A DNA stretch of 24,405 nucleotides, from the NCBI GenBank assembly GCA_037441725.1, contig JBBIRT010000039.1, forward strand, positions 1 to 24,405, read 5' to 3'. The DNA is from JBBIRT01 sp037441725. GTDB taxonomy: Bacteria; Desulfobacterota; BSN033; UBA1163. Below, in pieces: positions 7,817-16,099 of this stretch. How positions within the stretch are numbered: the stretch's first letter is position 1; each line of letters begins with the position of its first letter. The translations under genes were made by a program, and so were the position numbers. The notes beneath the pieces are model-generated. The model had not been told where the DNA came from. It worked only from the letters and a program-made list of their open reading frames with translations, and did no database searches.

Positions 7817-8620
7817 ATGAAAGGGGTTCAAAGATTTTCCATAGTTATCTTTCTGAGTTGTATCGGGGGTCTTTTTCTGGGATTTGGGTCAAAGGCCTAT
7901 AGCGATGGTTACTCCCAAAGATTTGAGCCAAGACCAGGAATAAAAAGGGTATTTCTCTATGAAGCGAAGAAATTGGGAGTTCCTATCCTTAAAGCATCGA
8001 TTGGGATCGAAAATGGGTCCTTTGGGAATGGAAGGCCTCTCTATCAGGTTCGAGCTACAGTGGATTCTCTACGTTCATTTAAATTCTTCATGGAGATGAG
8101 CAATCGGTTTTATTCTATGATAGAAGCAGAGACCTGCCAGCCCATCCAGTATGTGAAGGAAATAGATCAAAAGGGATTTCTAATCAAGAGGAGAAACTAT
8201 CTCCAGACCATTCACTTTGATTTTATCAATAATAAAATAGAGGTGGAGAAGAAGGGAAATAGGGAGAAGCAGGCATATTTCCTTTCCCCTGGGACTTATG
8301 ATCCCCTTTCGATGTTTGCCAAATGCTATTTAAAAGATGAGATCGTCCCAGGCCAAGACCTTCACATGTTTATCTTTGATGGGGTAAAGTTGCGTCAAAT
8401 GGTCTTTTATTCAAAGAGAGAAAGAGTTCAATCCAAAATATGGGGGGAGGTTGAAGCGATCTGTCTGGAGTCAAACACCCCTTTTTCGACCTTTGAAGAG
8501 AGAGAAGGTAAGATCCGCATTTGGTACATTGCCCATGGAGAGAAGATTCCAATCGCTATTGAATTAGATCTTCCTGTGGGAACCCTCCTCTTTGAATTGG
8601 AGGGGATAAAGGATGGTTAA
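7817..8620 (+). CDS. DUF3108 family exported protein
   Basis: The predicted protein of 267 aa has an N-terminal hydrophobic signal segment (FSIVIFLSCIGGLFLGFG) followed by SKAYSDG, so export to the periplasm is likely. The body is a beta-rich domain matching the pattern of DUF3108: GIKRVFLYEAKKLGVPILKA near the start, YQVRATVDSLRSFKFFMEMSNRFYSMIE, a central YDPLSMFAKCYL, and a C-terminal IWYIAHGEKIPIAIELDLPVGTLLFEL. The family function is not established; members occur widely in Gram-negative bacteria and are thought to act in the envelope. A TTG at 7808 is in frame, but the ATG at 7817 starts directly before the signal peptide. Neither start has a strong ribosome binding site. The next gene follows 25 bp after the stop, so they are probably co-transcribed. 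Confidence 0.8.
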   Translation: MKGVQRFSIVIFLSCIGGLFLGFGSKAYSDGYSQRFEPRPGIKRVFLYEAKKLGVPILKASIGIENGSFGNGRPLYQVRATVDSLRSFKFFMEMSNRFYSMIEAETCQPIQYVKEIDQKGFLIKRRNYLQTIHFDFINNKIEVEKKGNREKQAYFLSPGTYDPLSMFAKCYLKDEIVPGQDLHMFIFDGVKLRQMVFYSKRERVQSKIWGEVEAICLESNTPFSTFEEREGKIRIWYIAHGEKIPIAIELDLPVGTLLFELEGIKDG

Positions 8621-8645
8621 GAGAAAAGGATGAAAGGAGGATAAG

Positions 8646-8819
8646 ATGGCTCAGAAAAAAGCGGCCCAGAAGGGATCAAAGAAAGGTATAAAGAAGGGTG
8701 AGGCTTACCAGTGTAGTGTTTGTGGACTCGTTGTCACCGTGGATGAAGTCTGTGGGTGTGTGGATGCCTGTGATATCATCTGTTGCGAAAAACCAATGAA
8801 ACCTAAGAAAAAAGCTTAG
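8646..8819 (+). CDS. Desulforedoxin-like cysteine-rich mini-protein
   Basis: A 57-aa protein with an excellent ribosome binding site (AAAGGAGG at 8634-8641). The first 18 residues are Lys/Ala-rich. The rest resembles the desulforedoxin fold that binds one iron with four cysteines: YQCSVCGLVV, then IICCEKPMK, matching the CX2C...CC-x-x-x-M pattern. Between the two pairs sits an additional CGCVDAC, giving three cysteines more than the basic motif and room for a second metal or a disulfide. In the family this domain acts in electron transfer or metal binding in anaerobes. The basic tails suggest contact with nucleic acid or another acidic partner, which is inference. It lies between the DUF3108 gene and the GAF gene. 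The coding assignment is strong and the function is not known. Confidence 0.85.
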   Translation: MAQKKAAQKGSKKGIKKGEAYQCSVCGLVVTVDEVCGCVDACDIICCEKPMKPKKKA

Positions 8820-8885
8820 GGGGATTAAACCCTCTCTGTTCCCTTAGGATTATTTTCGATTTAATGCGTTCAATGAGGTGATTTG

Positions 8886-9782
8886 ATGGAAAGAAATGAG
8901 GATCTTTCCAGAAAAGGATTAGAATCTCTTCAGGCCATTGCAAAGGCCGTTTCTCATGGACTCGATCTGGATACCATCCTTGAGAGGACCGCTGATAAGA
9001 TTCTAGAGTTCATGGATGTTGAAAACCTGGCCTTTTTCTTCTACGAAGAGGATTCAGACTCTTTAGATTTAAAAATCCACCGCGGTTTAAGTGACGATTT
9101 CTTATGTAAGATTTCGAGGATCAAAATTGGTGAAGGTTTGACAGGTTATGCAGCCCAGCAAAAGAGGATTATCATTACAGACTCGGCCAAGGATGACCCA
9201 AGAAGTCTTCCAGTCATCAGAGAAGAATTGAAGAATCAGAGTAGTTGTTATATCCCCCTCCTGAGTAAGGATAAACTCTATGGGGTCCTTTCCATGGGTT
9301 ACCACTCCTTCCATCCCTTTACTCTTCAGGAGATCCAGGTTCTTGAGACTATTGGAAATCTTATTGGACAAGCTATTGAGAATACAAGGCTCTTTGAAGA
9401 TTTGGTCAAGTATAGTTCTGAATTGGAAAAGATGGTAGAAGTAAAAACTCAGGAGGTCCTTAAGAAGAATGAAGATCTGAAACAGGCCTATGAGGATCTG
9501 AAACTGGCGCAAGACCGTCTGGTCAAGGCAAGTCGGTTAGCAGCCATAGGTGAGGTGAGCCTTACTGTTAGGCATGAGGTGAATAATCCTCTCACCACTA
9601 TCCTTGGAGAAACCCAGTTGTTGCTCATGGACCAATGCCTCCCTGAAGAGGCCAAGTCAAGTCTTAAAACCATTGAAAAGATGTGTCTCCGTATACAAGA
9701 TGTAGTTAAGAAATTGAGCGAAGTAAAAGAGGATAAGACTAAAGAATTTATGAAAGGGCTTAGGGCAATAGATTTTGATTAA
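8886..9782 (+). CDS. GAF domain protein with histidine-kinase dimerisation domain but no ATPase
   Basis: This 298-aa cytoplasmic protein has a GAF sensor domain (about residues 10-168, with VENLAFFFYEEDSD and IGEGLTGYAAQQKRIIITD). A coiled coil of about 45 residues follows, rich in Lys, Glu and Leu (DLVKYSSELEKMVEVKTQEV). Last comes a HisKA-type helical hairpin with the phospho-acceptor context RHEVNNPL (H230). The chain ends about 68 residues after that His. The catalytic HATPase_c domain (N, G1 and G2 boxes) is absent, and the next gene begins 34 bp later, so no remnant of it exists. It could be phosphorylated by another kinase, act as a phosphotransfer or scaffold dimer, or be a truncated kinase. 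The start at ATG 8886 follows TGAGGTGA; a TTG one codon upstream is less likely. Confidence 0.85.
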   Translation: MERNEDLSRKGLESLQAIAKAVSHGLDLDTILERTADKILEFMDVENLAFFFYEEDSDSLDLKIHRGLSDDFLCKISRIKIGEGLTGYAAQQKRIIITDSAKDDPRSLPVIREELKNQSSCYIPLLSKDKLYGVLSMGYHSFHPFTLQEIQVLETIGNLIGQAIENTRLFEDLVKYSSELEKMVEVKTQEVLKKNEDLKQAYEDLKLAQDRLVKASRLAAIGEVSLTVRHEVNNPLTTILGETQLLLMDQCLPEEAKSSLKTIEKMCLRIQDVVKKLSEVKEDKTKEFMKGLRAIDFD

Positions 9783-9816
9783 AACCTAATTCTCTACATG
9801 GAAATCACCCCTCCCC

Positions 9817-11418
9817 ATGGAACAACTGACCACAGATATCCTCATCATTGGTAGCGGGTTGGCAGGCCTTCTCTCCGCATTGGAAGCAGAAAGAAGGGGG
9901 CTTCAAATTATTATCGTTGGGAAATTTGCCATTGGGATGGGGACGAATACCTCATTATCCAATGGCGCTTTTACCGCTTCGAACTCCTTCTTTTCCAAAG
10001 AGGAACATCTCCGAGCAACCCTTGACTCTGGAAAGGGATTGTCGCAGGTAAAAAAAGTAAATGCCCTTATCGAACATGGGTCAGAAGCTATCATCAGATT
10101 GAAACATTATGGGGTTCCTATTATTGAAAAAGGAATGGGATACGTTGTAGGCCGGCCCAAAGGCTCTGATCAACTGCCAGGAATCCTCTTAATCAAGCCT
10201 CTGATCGAGAGGATAAAGCAGACTCCCATCCAGCTCTTACAAGGGATGGTCATTTTTGACCTCATCGTTGAGGAAGGCGAGGTTCAAGTTGCATTTGGTT
10301 TCATTAAAGATGGTAAACCCTGATTGATGCAACCCAACGCAGTCCTGATCACCACAGGGGGGGCGGGGGCTATTTTCCAAAGGAATGATAATCAAAAAGG
10401 TATTTTTGGAGATGGATATGCCTTAGCCCTTCGAGCAGGGATCCCCCTTCTGGATTTAGAATTCGTTCAATTTTATCCTTTTGCCTTAGGAGAACCGAGG
10501 CTATCTTCCTTTCTCCTTTATCCTCCTTATCCTGAAGAGGCTAAACTGTTTGATGAGAAGGGGCAGGACCTTTTGGAAAGATTAAACCTTCCCAAGGACA
10601 TCAACCAGGCCATTATGGATCAAAGGGATCGCCTCTCCATCGCCTTGTACCAAGCCACTCAAAAGGGTGATGTCTTTTTTGACTTCACCCAGGTTCCGCC
10701 AGAAAGGTGGAACCATTTCCCACTTAACTTTCTGAAAAAATCAAAATTCCCTTTCATGAATCGACCATTTTTAGTCGAGCCCGTCGTCCATTTCTTTATG
10801 GGTGGAATAGAAACAGATGAAGACACGTTTACCTACCTTCCTGGCCTTTTTGCAGCAGGAGAAGTGGTCTGGGGAATTCATGGAGCCAATCGACTTGGAG
10901 GAAATGCATTGACTGAGTGTGCAGTTTTTGGAATCAGGAGCGGCCATTCCGCAGCAGATTATGTTCTACAGAAGGGAGGAGTTTCCAATCCTTTTTCTGA
11001 AAAATTATTAAGAAAATGGGATAAGAAGTCCAAGGCCTATTTCAAGAAGAAGGGGGGAACTTTTGACCGTCCTGTAGACCTGATGAGAGAGTTAAAGGAT
11101 TTGGCCTGGAAGTATGCCGGTCCCATTCGAGACAAAGAACTTTTGGAAGAGGGGTTAGAGCGATTGGCTTCGGTGGAGAGGAGAATCGAAAGGGTTGATC
11201 TTTATACATTGAAAGACCTTTTTAAAAAGAGAGAGTTAGAAAATGTGTCCCTTCTTCTCAAAGCCATCCTAAAGGGGAGTCTTGTTCGAGAGGAAAGCAG
11301 GGGATCTTTCTATCGAAGAGATTTTCCCAATCAGGATGATATTCAGTGGTTAAAAAATACCTGTTATCGTCTCGAAGAGGGAGAGATTCGAATTTCTCAC
11401 AGATCTGTAGAGAATTGA
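9817..11418 (+). pseudogene. Fumarate reductase/aspartate oxidase-like flavoprotein gene with an in-frame TGA
   Basis: One reading frame of 534 codons encodes an FAD-dependent oxidoreductase of the succinate dehydrogenase/fumarate reductase/L-aspartate oxidase superfamily, interrupted by a single TGA at 10321-10323 (codon 169). Before it lies the FAD-binding GSGLAG (12-17). After it come LITTGGAGAIF, GDGYALALRAG, EFVQFYP, an Arg in QRDRLSIAL that aligns with the catalytic Arg of the family, HFFMGGI, GANRLGGNALTECAVFG and a C-terminal helical domain ending in SRGSFYRRDFP. Similarity continues on both sides without a gap. Known fumarate reductases have His in the VQYHP loop; here it is Tyr, so the substrate may differ. 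The second half has no ribosome binding site of its own at TTGATG. Either this is a recent nonsense mutation or a sequencing error in a working gene. Readthrough is less likely. Confidence 0.8.
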
Positions 11419-11484
11419 ATGATCCCCCTGCCTCATTCATTCCAAAAACTGAATGATCTTCAAAGAGCACCGAAATTTGGTTTG

Positions 11485-12435
11485 ATGAAATTTTTCATTT
11501 TTATTCCAATTTTCTTCTCTTTATTGACCGGTTGCGGAAAACTTGTTTACCTTTCCCAATTAGGATGGCATCAGGGCTACATCACTTTCCATAGCCTCCC
11601 CATCCAAGAGATCTTAGAGGATGGAGAGTTGGATGATAAAACTAAAGAAAAGATCCATTTCATCCAGGAGGTGAAATGGTATGGTGAAGAAAGGTTAGGG
11701 CTCCAGAGAACGGAGAATTATTCAAGATATTTCAAAACCCAAAGTCCCCTCCTTTATGTCCTCACAGTAGCAGAGAAGGATCGACTCCATCTCTATCAAT
11801 GGGATTTTCCTATCCTTGGGAAAGTGACCTATAAGAGTTTTTTTACCCGAGAAGGTGTCCTCAAAGAGAGGGCCTTCTTTGAAAAGAGAGGATACGATAC
11901 CTTTGTCCAAGAGGTGGAGGCCTATAGTACCCTGGGATGGTTGAAGGATCCCATCTTTTCATCCATGCTTCAATGGGATGAAGTGATCTTAACCAATCTT
12001 ATCCTCCATGAGATGGCCCACACCACTCTCTATTTTAAAGACCAGACCGATATCAATGAACAGATTGCCACTTTTATTGGGAACCAGGGATCAATCAATT
12101 TTTTAGCCGAAAAATATGGAAGGGAATCCCCTCAAGTGGTCAAAGCCATCCATCTCCAGGAGGACGAACTCCTTTTTTCTCAATGGATTGAAAAGACCTG
12201 TCAAGCCCTTTCAGATCTATACATGAGGAGGATTTCGAGAGCTGAGAAATTGATAGCCAGAGAGAAGGTTTTTCAATCTCTCAAAGAGGAATTCAAAGTG
12301 ATACGGAATCAATTTATCACCGATTGCTATAAAGGGTTTGAAGATTTGGAAATCAACAACGCAGTCTTATTGGCCTATCGTCGATATCTCCACGGATTGG
12401 AGTATCTTTATCGCCTTTACGAACATTCAGGATGA
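11485..12435 (+). CDS. Predicted aminopeptidase lipoprotein (HEMAH zinc metallopeptidase)
   Basis: This 316-aa protein resembles the predicted aminopeptidase family COG4324 (PF10023). The start at 11485 gives a compact lipoprotein signal, MKFFIFIPIFFSLLTGC, with lipobox LTGC and Cys17 as the lipidation site, so it is probably anchored in the cell envelope. The zinc motif HEMAH (H175, E176, H179) is followed by NEQIATFIG, whose E192 is the likely third ligand. The N-terminal half has the family pattern LGWHQGYITF and the pair YLSQ. An in-frame ATG at 11419 directly abuts the previous TGA and would add 22 residues before the signal, so translational coupling from that start is possible. The substrate is unknown. 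The gene ends at a convergent junction with addB. Confidence 0.82.
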   Translation: MKFFIFIPIFFSLLTGCGKLVYLSQLGWHQGYITFHSLPIQEILEDGELDDKTKEKIHFIQEVKWYGEERLGLQRTENYSRYFKTQSPLLYVLTVAEKDRLHLYQWDFPILGKVTYKSFFTREGVLKERAFFEKRGYDTFVQEVEAYSTLGWLKDPIFSSMLQWDEVILTNLILHEMAHTTLYFKDQTDINEQIATFIGNQGSINFLAEKYGRESPQVVKAIHLQEDELLFSQWIEKTCQALSDLYMRRISRAEKLIAREKVFQSLKEEFKVIRNQFITDCYKGFEDLEINNAVLLAYRRYLHGLEYLYRLYEHSG

Positions 12436-12491
12436 AATTTAAAAAAGGTGATTGATTTATTGAAGGGGATTAAACCATCAGGAGGGAATTT

Positions 12492-12563
12492 GATTTTTTC
12501 ATGAGAAAGGCCATCGAAGGGCTTTCATGATTCATGCCTTCGTATTTGCCTTCATGAAAATCT
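12492..12563. terminator. Convergent terminator region between the metallopeptidase gene and addB
   Basis: The 132-bp gap between two converging genes holds a T tract, then the imperfect hairpin TCATGAGAAAGG...GGGCTTTCATGA (12499-12530, a 2-nt bulge and one mismatch). A wider inverted repeat, GATTTTTTCATG (12492-12503) and CATGAAAATC (12554-12563), could fold around it. A run of T lies at the left edge and A-rich sequence at the right, which suits a bidirectional terminator. The stem is imperfect, so this is a moderate call. Confidence 0.5.
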
Positions 12564-12567
12564 TATA

Positions 12568-15387
12568 TCAATTTGTACAGATATGACCATAGGAGCACCT
12601 GCCACAATTTCTCATCGGATCGGAAGTAGGCTGGAAGGGTTGATCGGGATTCACAATTTCACGCAAGAGGGTGAAGATGACTTGAATGAGATTTTCAAAA
12701 TGCTCTTTGAACTCTTTTTCATTTTTGAAAAGGGGAACTTCAATCTCTGTGTCAATCCTTGTCCTGCCCAGAAGGAGAAACAGACAATCGATCTCTTCAG
12801 GTTTTTCTCCTGTTAAAGAGGAATAGGTGGTGAGGTAAAAAGGGAGCTGAAGGGTCGGGATGGCTTCCTTCCATGTATTTCTGTTTCCCATATCAAGCTG
12901 ATGATAACGGATGGCGAGAGAATTTTTATTGGCTGAAGTTTTATAATCAATGATGACGGTTCTGTCTCCTCTCTTCTCAATCCTGTCCAAACGGGCTCCG
13001 ATCTTAAAAGAATTCTTGACGACTTCGATCCTTTGCTCAAGCCCTATAATTTTTGTTGGGCATTCTTTGATTTTAGGTACTTGATAATATTTAAAGAAAT
13101 CACTTAGATGTCTTTCCATTTGTTTCTTGAGCAAGTAGATCTCCCCGCCCAGATCTCTTCCGTATTGATCCTGAAATTGCTGATTAAAAATCTGTTTAAA
13201 TTCACTTGTATCGATTTCCTTTTCAGAGAGAATGGTCCCGATTTTTAGTTTGAAGTAATGATTTAAAACTCGGTGGACAAATAATCCAATTTCTTCCCTC
13301 TCAAATTCTTCTGAAAAGTTTTCTTTCCCAATAAGACCGAGGACATATTCATAATAGAATTGAAGTGGACAGGAGAGATAGGTATTCAATGCAGTGGCAC
13401 TAAAGGAATATTCCTTCAAGAAGGAAATCATCTCTTTGGATTTTGGGATGGGTTGGGGTCTTTTGTCTCTCAAACTGATGATATAACGGATGGTTTTGAT
13501 ATATTTTTTATCATCCCTTTCTCTCTCTCTCTTCTGTCTCTCCCAGAGGAGATGTTCGATAAATCGACTCCTCTCCTTTTCGGAGTTTTCGATATAAAAA
13601 AGATGAACCTCCTTGGCCCCTCGGATGAGGGTTTCAAATGTGTAAAACATGATTTCTTCACGATCGAGGTAGGTTGGAAGTCCCAGGATCTGCCTGGCCT
13701 TGAAGGGGAGAAAGGTGTCCTCCCTGGTCGTATCTGGGAGGATGCCTTCATTCACATCGAGAAAGATGACCCGATCAAACTTGAGATTCCTTGTCTCTAA
13801 GAATCCAAGGACCTGAACCCCCTTTAGGGGGGTCCCCCCAAAAGGAGTATAGGAGGAGGAGAGATACCTTTTGAAGAGAGCCGAATAACTTCCCATCTCT
13901 TGGAATCGAATTTCTTTCATCAGGGATTTCGAAAGAAGATCAAGTTGAGTGATGAAGGACTCTGAGTAGGGATAAAAGAGGGGGTGGAATCGAGCAGTAC
14001 TGTTCTTATAGAGATATTCTATCACTTCTATCATTTTTTTTGCGAAGTCCCCCACATTTTCAATAGAAAGGATCTTCCTAATCGTGTGATCGTGGATTGT
14101 CTTTAAATGATCTTTTATCCTATTTAAGGAGATCCCCTCGGATTGAAGCCCCTTCTCTTTTACCGCCTTAACGATCACCTCCTCCCCTTCCAGCTCAGAA
14201 AGAGAAAGGAATTTCATGGTCTGTTTTTCCGTAAGGGTTTCCTCCATGGCATGAAAAAGAATTCGTGTGACCTCAGCTTTTCCCTGAAAATAGATGTTTT
14301 TGGTGTAGGGATGGAGAATGAATTTCAGATAATAGGGGACATAAAGGCGATCCCCCTGCATGGTGCTTACCGCTTCCATAAGGTTATTGAAAAAACTGAA
14401 AAGGGGAGTCCTTTGAAGGGGATAACTCAACGAGACATTATAGTCCTCAGGATGAAGAAAATTCAGTGCGTGATGAAGAAGGGGAAACAGGGTTTCTGGA
14501 TTAGGGAGGACGATGACAGTATTTTCATCAACTTGTTCTCTCTGATCGATCTTATTTTTCAGAAGAGAGCTTACGCCTAATACCTGACCATGGGCATCTG
14601 GGCTCTTATAGAAATGGAGGATTGGCTCAGAGAGGAGTTCTTTTCTTTGAGCGATGATCCCTAAGTCGGTCAGCTTCTTCTTTATTCCCTCCCCCCATTG
14701 AAACAGGAAGAGGGTGTGGTCCCTTTTCATGAGGGATCTAAAGATCTTTTTCTCCGATTCAGTAAGGGCAAAGAAACCTGCAAAGATCACTCTTTTAAAA
14801 CAGCTTCGGTTGAGACCGTCAATCCTTTCTGCAACGGCTCGATACCTCATAGACAATGTCGAGAAATGTTTTTCCTCTACCCTCTTATAAAATCTCTCAA
14901 AGAAGTAGGATAAGGATTGAAGCCTCTTGACCATGGGTTCAGGGATTTTCTCATTGGTGAGGCTGTCAAGCTCCTTCAACTTTTTGGAGGAGATCGCTTC
15001 GATCAGAAGTTCTTCAAGGTCGTTGTAAAGTTTTATTCCAATAGGGAAAAAAGTGTCAGGAGTAAGAAATCTATTTTCTCCTAAATGTGAGGTTGAATCT
15101 AAATGAAGGTCATACAGGATTGAGATAGCATCGATGGCCTCAAGTTTTTTTCCACTCCAACCAAAGGATTCCATGTAAACCTTTTCAATAAATTCATCCA
15201 TCGAAAGGATGAGGGGAGGGATTAAACTTGTCTTTTCCTTTGTGGCTAAGAACTTTCTGAGGAAATGGGAGGGTCTCTTTCCTGGGAAGATAACAAGGTT
15301 TGAGGAATAGTCCCTTTTCTCCCCTTTTAGTTTTTCAGCCACTTTCTCAATTAGGTTCTCTGAAGGAGAGACCCATTCGACATCCAT
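12568..15387 (-). CDS. addB: AddB-type PD-(D/E)XK nuclease / inactivated helicase
   Basis: This is the second subunit of an AddAB-like double-strand-break resection complex, 939 aa from the start chosen here. The N-terminal half looks like a degenerate superfamily 1 helicase: where Walker A would be there is NLVIFPGKRPSHFLRKFL without a GK[ST] loop, as in AddB proteins that no longer hydrolyse ATP. The C-terminal part is an iron-sulfur nuclease: Cys at about 673 (SCPLQFYYEY), D801 and D814-K816 (GARLDRIE...IIDYKTSAN), LQLPFYLTTY, then CGRC-x5-C at 928-937. These four cysteines match the AddB 4Fe-4S clamp. The ATG at 15387 has AGAAGGA upstream; extending to 15495 adds 36 atypical residues. It is encoded on the opposite strand to AddA and about 7.6 kb away, an unusual split of a pair that is normally adjacent. 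Confidence 0.87.
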   Translation of the reverse strand: MDVEWVSPSENLIEKVAEKLKGEKRDYSSNLVIFPGKRPSHFLRKFLATKEKTSLIPPLILSMDEFIEKVYMESFGWSGKKLEAIDAISILYDLHLDSTSHLGENRFLTPDTFFPIGIKLYNDLEELLIEAISSKKLKELDSLTNEKIPEPMVKRLQSLSYFFERFYKRVEEKHFSTLSMRYRAVAERIDGLNRSCFKRVIFAGFFALTESEKKIFRSLMKRDHTLFLFQWGEGIKKKLTDLGIIAQRKELLSEPILHFYKSPDAHGQVLGVSSLLKNKIDQREQVDENTVIVLPNPETLFPLLHHALNFLHPEDYNVSLSYPLQRTPLFSFFNNLMEAVSTMQGDRLYVPYYLKFILHPYTKNIYFQGKAEVTRILFHAMEETLTEKQTMKFLSLSELEGEEVIVKAVKEKGLQSEGISLNRIKDHLKTIHDHTIRKILSIENVGDFAKKMIEVIEYLYKNSTARFHPLFYPYSESFITQLDLLSKSLMKEIRFQEMGSYSALFKRYLSSSYTPFGGTPLKGVQVLGFLETRNLKFDRVIFLDVNEGILPDTTREDTFLPFKARQILGLPTYLDREEIMFYTFETLIRGAKEVHLFYIENSEKERSRFIEHLLWERQKRERERDDKKYIKTIRYIISLRDKRPQPIPKSKEMISFLKEYSFSATALNTYLSCPLQFYYEYVLGLIGKENFSEEFEREEIGLFVHRVLNHYFKLKIGTILSEKEIDTSEFKQIFNQQFQDQYGRDLGGEIYLLKKQMERHLSDFFKYYQVPKIKECPTKIIGLEQRIEVVKNSFKIGARLDRIEKRGDRTVIIDYKTSANKNSLAIRYHQLDMGNRNTWKEAIPTLQLPFYLTTYSSLTGEKPEEIDCLFLLLGRTRIDTEIEVPLFKNEKEFKEHFENLIQVIFTLLREIVNPDQPFQPTSDPMRNCGRCSYGHICTN

Positions 15388-15676
15388 TCCATTTCCTTCT
15401 ATAGAAAGGATCTTCACGAGGAATGAAGCCCTTATCCACTGGTAACCATAGAGAATCGTAAATATTAACCTATCAGACCCTCTGTCCCATGTCAAGAAAG
15501 GCTAAACAGATTATCCATGAGGTCTGGTAAAAGTCCTCAAATAACTGGAGAGGTAGGGTTCCAAACCCTTCGAATGCGGGCTTTAAAAGTGAATTGGCTA
15601 AGCATTGTTTAAGGGAAGAACAAGTATTTTCAGGGTATTCATCCTTAGTGCCAAAAGATTAAAGGGATTTGCTCTT

Positions 15677-15693
15677 GCCTGCCTCAGGCAGGC
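15677..15693. repeat. Perfect GC-rich hairpin
   Basis: GCCTGCC-TCA-GGCAGGC is a 7-bp perfect stem with a 3-nt loop, GC-rich against AT-rich surroundings. There is no T tract, so it does not look like a terminator. It lies in the repeat-rich gap and resembles the short palindromic units scattered in intergenic DNA of many bacteria. Confidence 0.6.
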
Positions 15694-15713
15694 GAAGGCC
15701 TTTTCACCCTTTT

Positions 15714-15759
15714 GGAGGCTTTTTCAGAGGTCTTCCTCCGAGAGCTCTGAAAAACTTCC
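15714..15759. repeat. Long imperfect hairpin
   Basis: TTTTTCAGAG (15720-15729) and CTCTGAAAAA (15745-15754) pair perfectly over 10 bp. Flanks GGAGG and CTTCC extend the stem imperfectly. A 15-nt loop separates the arms. It ends inside copy B of the 53-bp repeat. Confidence 0.55.
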
Positions 15760-16099
15760 AAGAATGAATGGAGAGGTGTCATTCCACAACTTTTGAATAC
15801 AGGCGTTTAATTTATGGGTAACCGTCGCCACTGCTAAAAATATTGTAATTTCATTATGTTTCGAAATTTGTACCTTAATATTAAAGGTATCTGCTCAAAA
15901 GTTTTTCCATCACCCCTCTCCATTCTATATGGCTTAAGATACTTTTTCAGAGGTCTCAATTTATGTTGAAACTCCTATGATTTAATAAGGGGGTAAAAGT
16001 GATAGACGCATGCCTGTAATTGATTGACTTTTCAGTGGGGTGATGTTATGTGTTTAATGTTTTTCCTTTCTTTTTATTAAATTGGAACTGTGTGAGAAA

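Larger units (their letters stand above)
15529..15804. repeat. Two diverged direct repeats of about 53 bp
   Basis: Copy A (15529-15581) and copy B (15751-15804) share the blocks GGAGAGGT, TTCCA, GAAT and a final GGC in the same order and spacing, with one length difference. Copy A also contains the hairpin AGGGTT-CCA-AACCCT. Other bases have diverged. They enclose about 170 bp that holds two further hairpins. Confidence 0.5.
15388..16099. other. Repeat-rich gene-free region between addB and alr
   Basis: About 700 bp divides the divergently transcribed addB and alr. It must hold promoters for both, but no clear one is visible. A TTGACT at 16024-16029 lacks a convincing -10. The stretch 15529-15804 is packed with repeats and hairpins, listed separately. 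A fragment, CTTTTTCAGAGGTCT, occurs at 15719-15733 and again near 15946-15960. Open frames here are short and low in complexity, and none is convincing as a gene. Confidence 0.6.

Noticed and set aside
7612..7818. A 68-codon minus-strand open frame downstream of nrdJ.
   Set aside because: It spans the inverted copy of the dispersed repeat and the promoter region of the DUF3108 gene, and it has no recognisable motif.
9102..9512. A 136-codon minus-strand open frame.
   Set aside because: It lies fully antisense to the GAF domain gene, which has clear domain motifs. It is a frame shadow.
10321..10370. Selenocysteine insertion at the in-frame TGA of the flavoprotein gene.
   Set aside because: The position is a variable residue of the family, not a redox site, and no clear SECIS-like hairpin with a conserved apical loop follows.
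13360..13800. A 146-codon forward open frame.
   Set aside because: It lies fully antisense to addB and has no motif of its own.
15540..15582. A tRNA-like T-loop near GGGTTCCAAACCC.
   Set aside because: No acceptor stem, D arm or anticodon arm can be folded around it, and the segment is one of a pair of direct repeats.
15605..15796. A 63-codon forward open frame between addB and alr.
   Set aside because: It is built from the GC-rich palindrome, the long hairpin and part of a direct repeat, starts with TTG without a ribosome binding site and shows no domain. It is repeat sequence read as protein.
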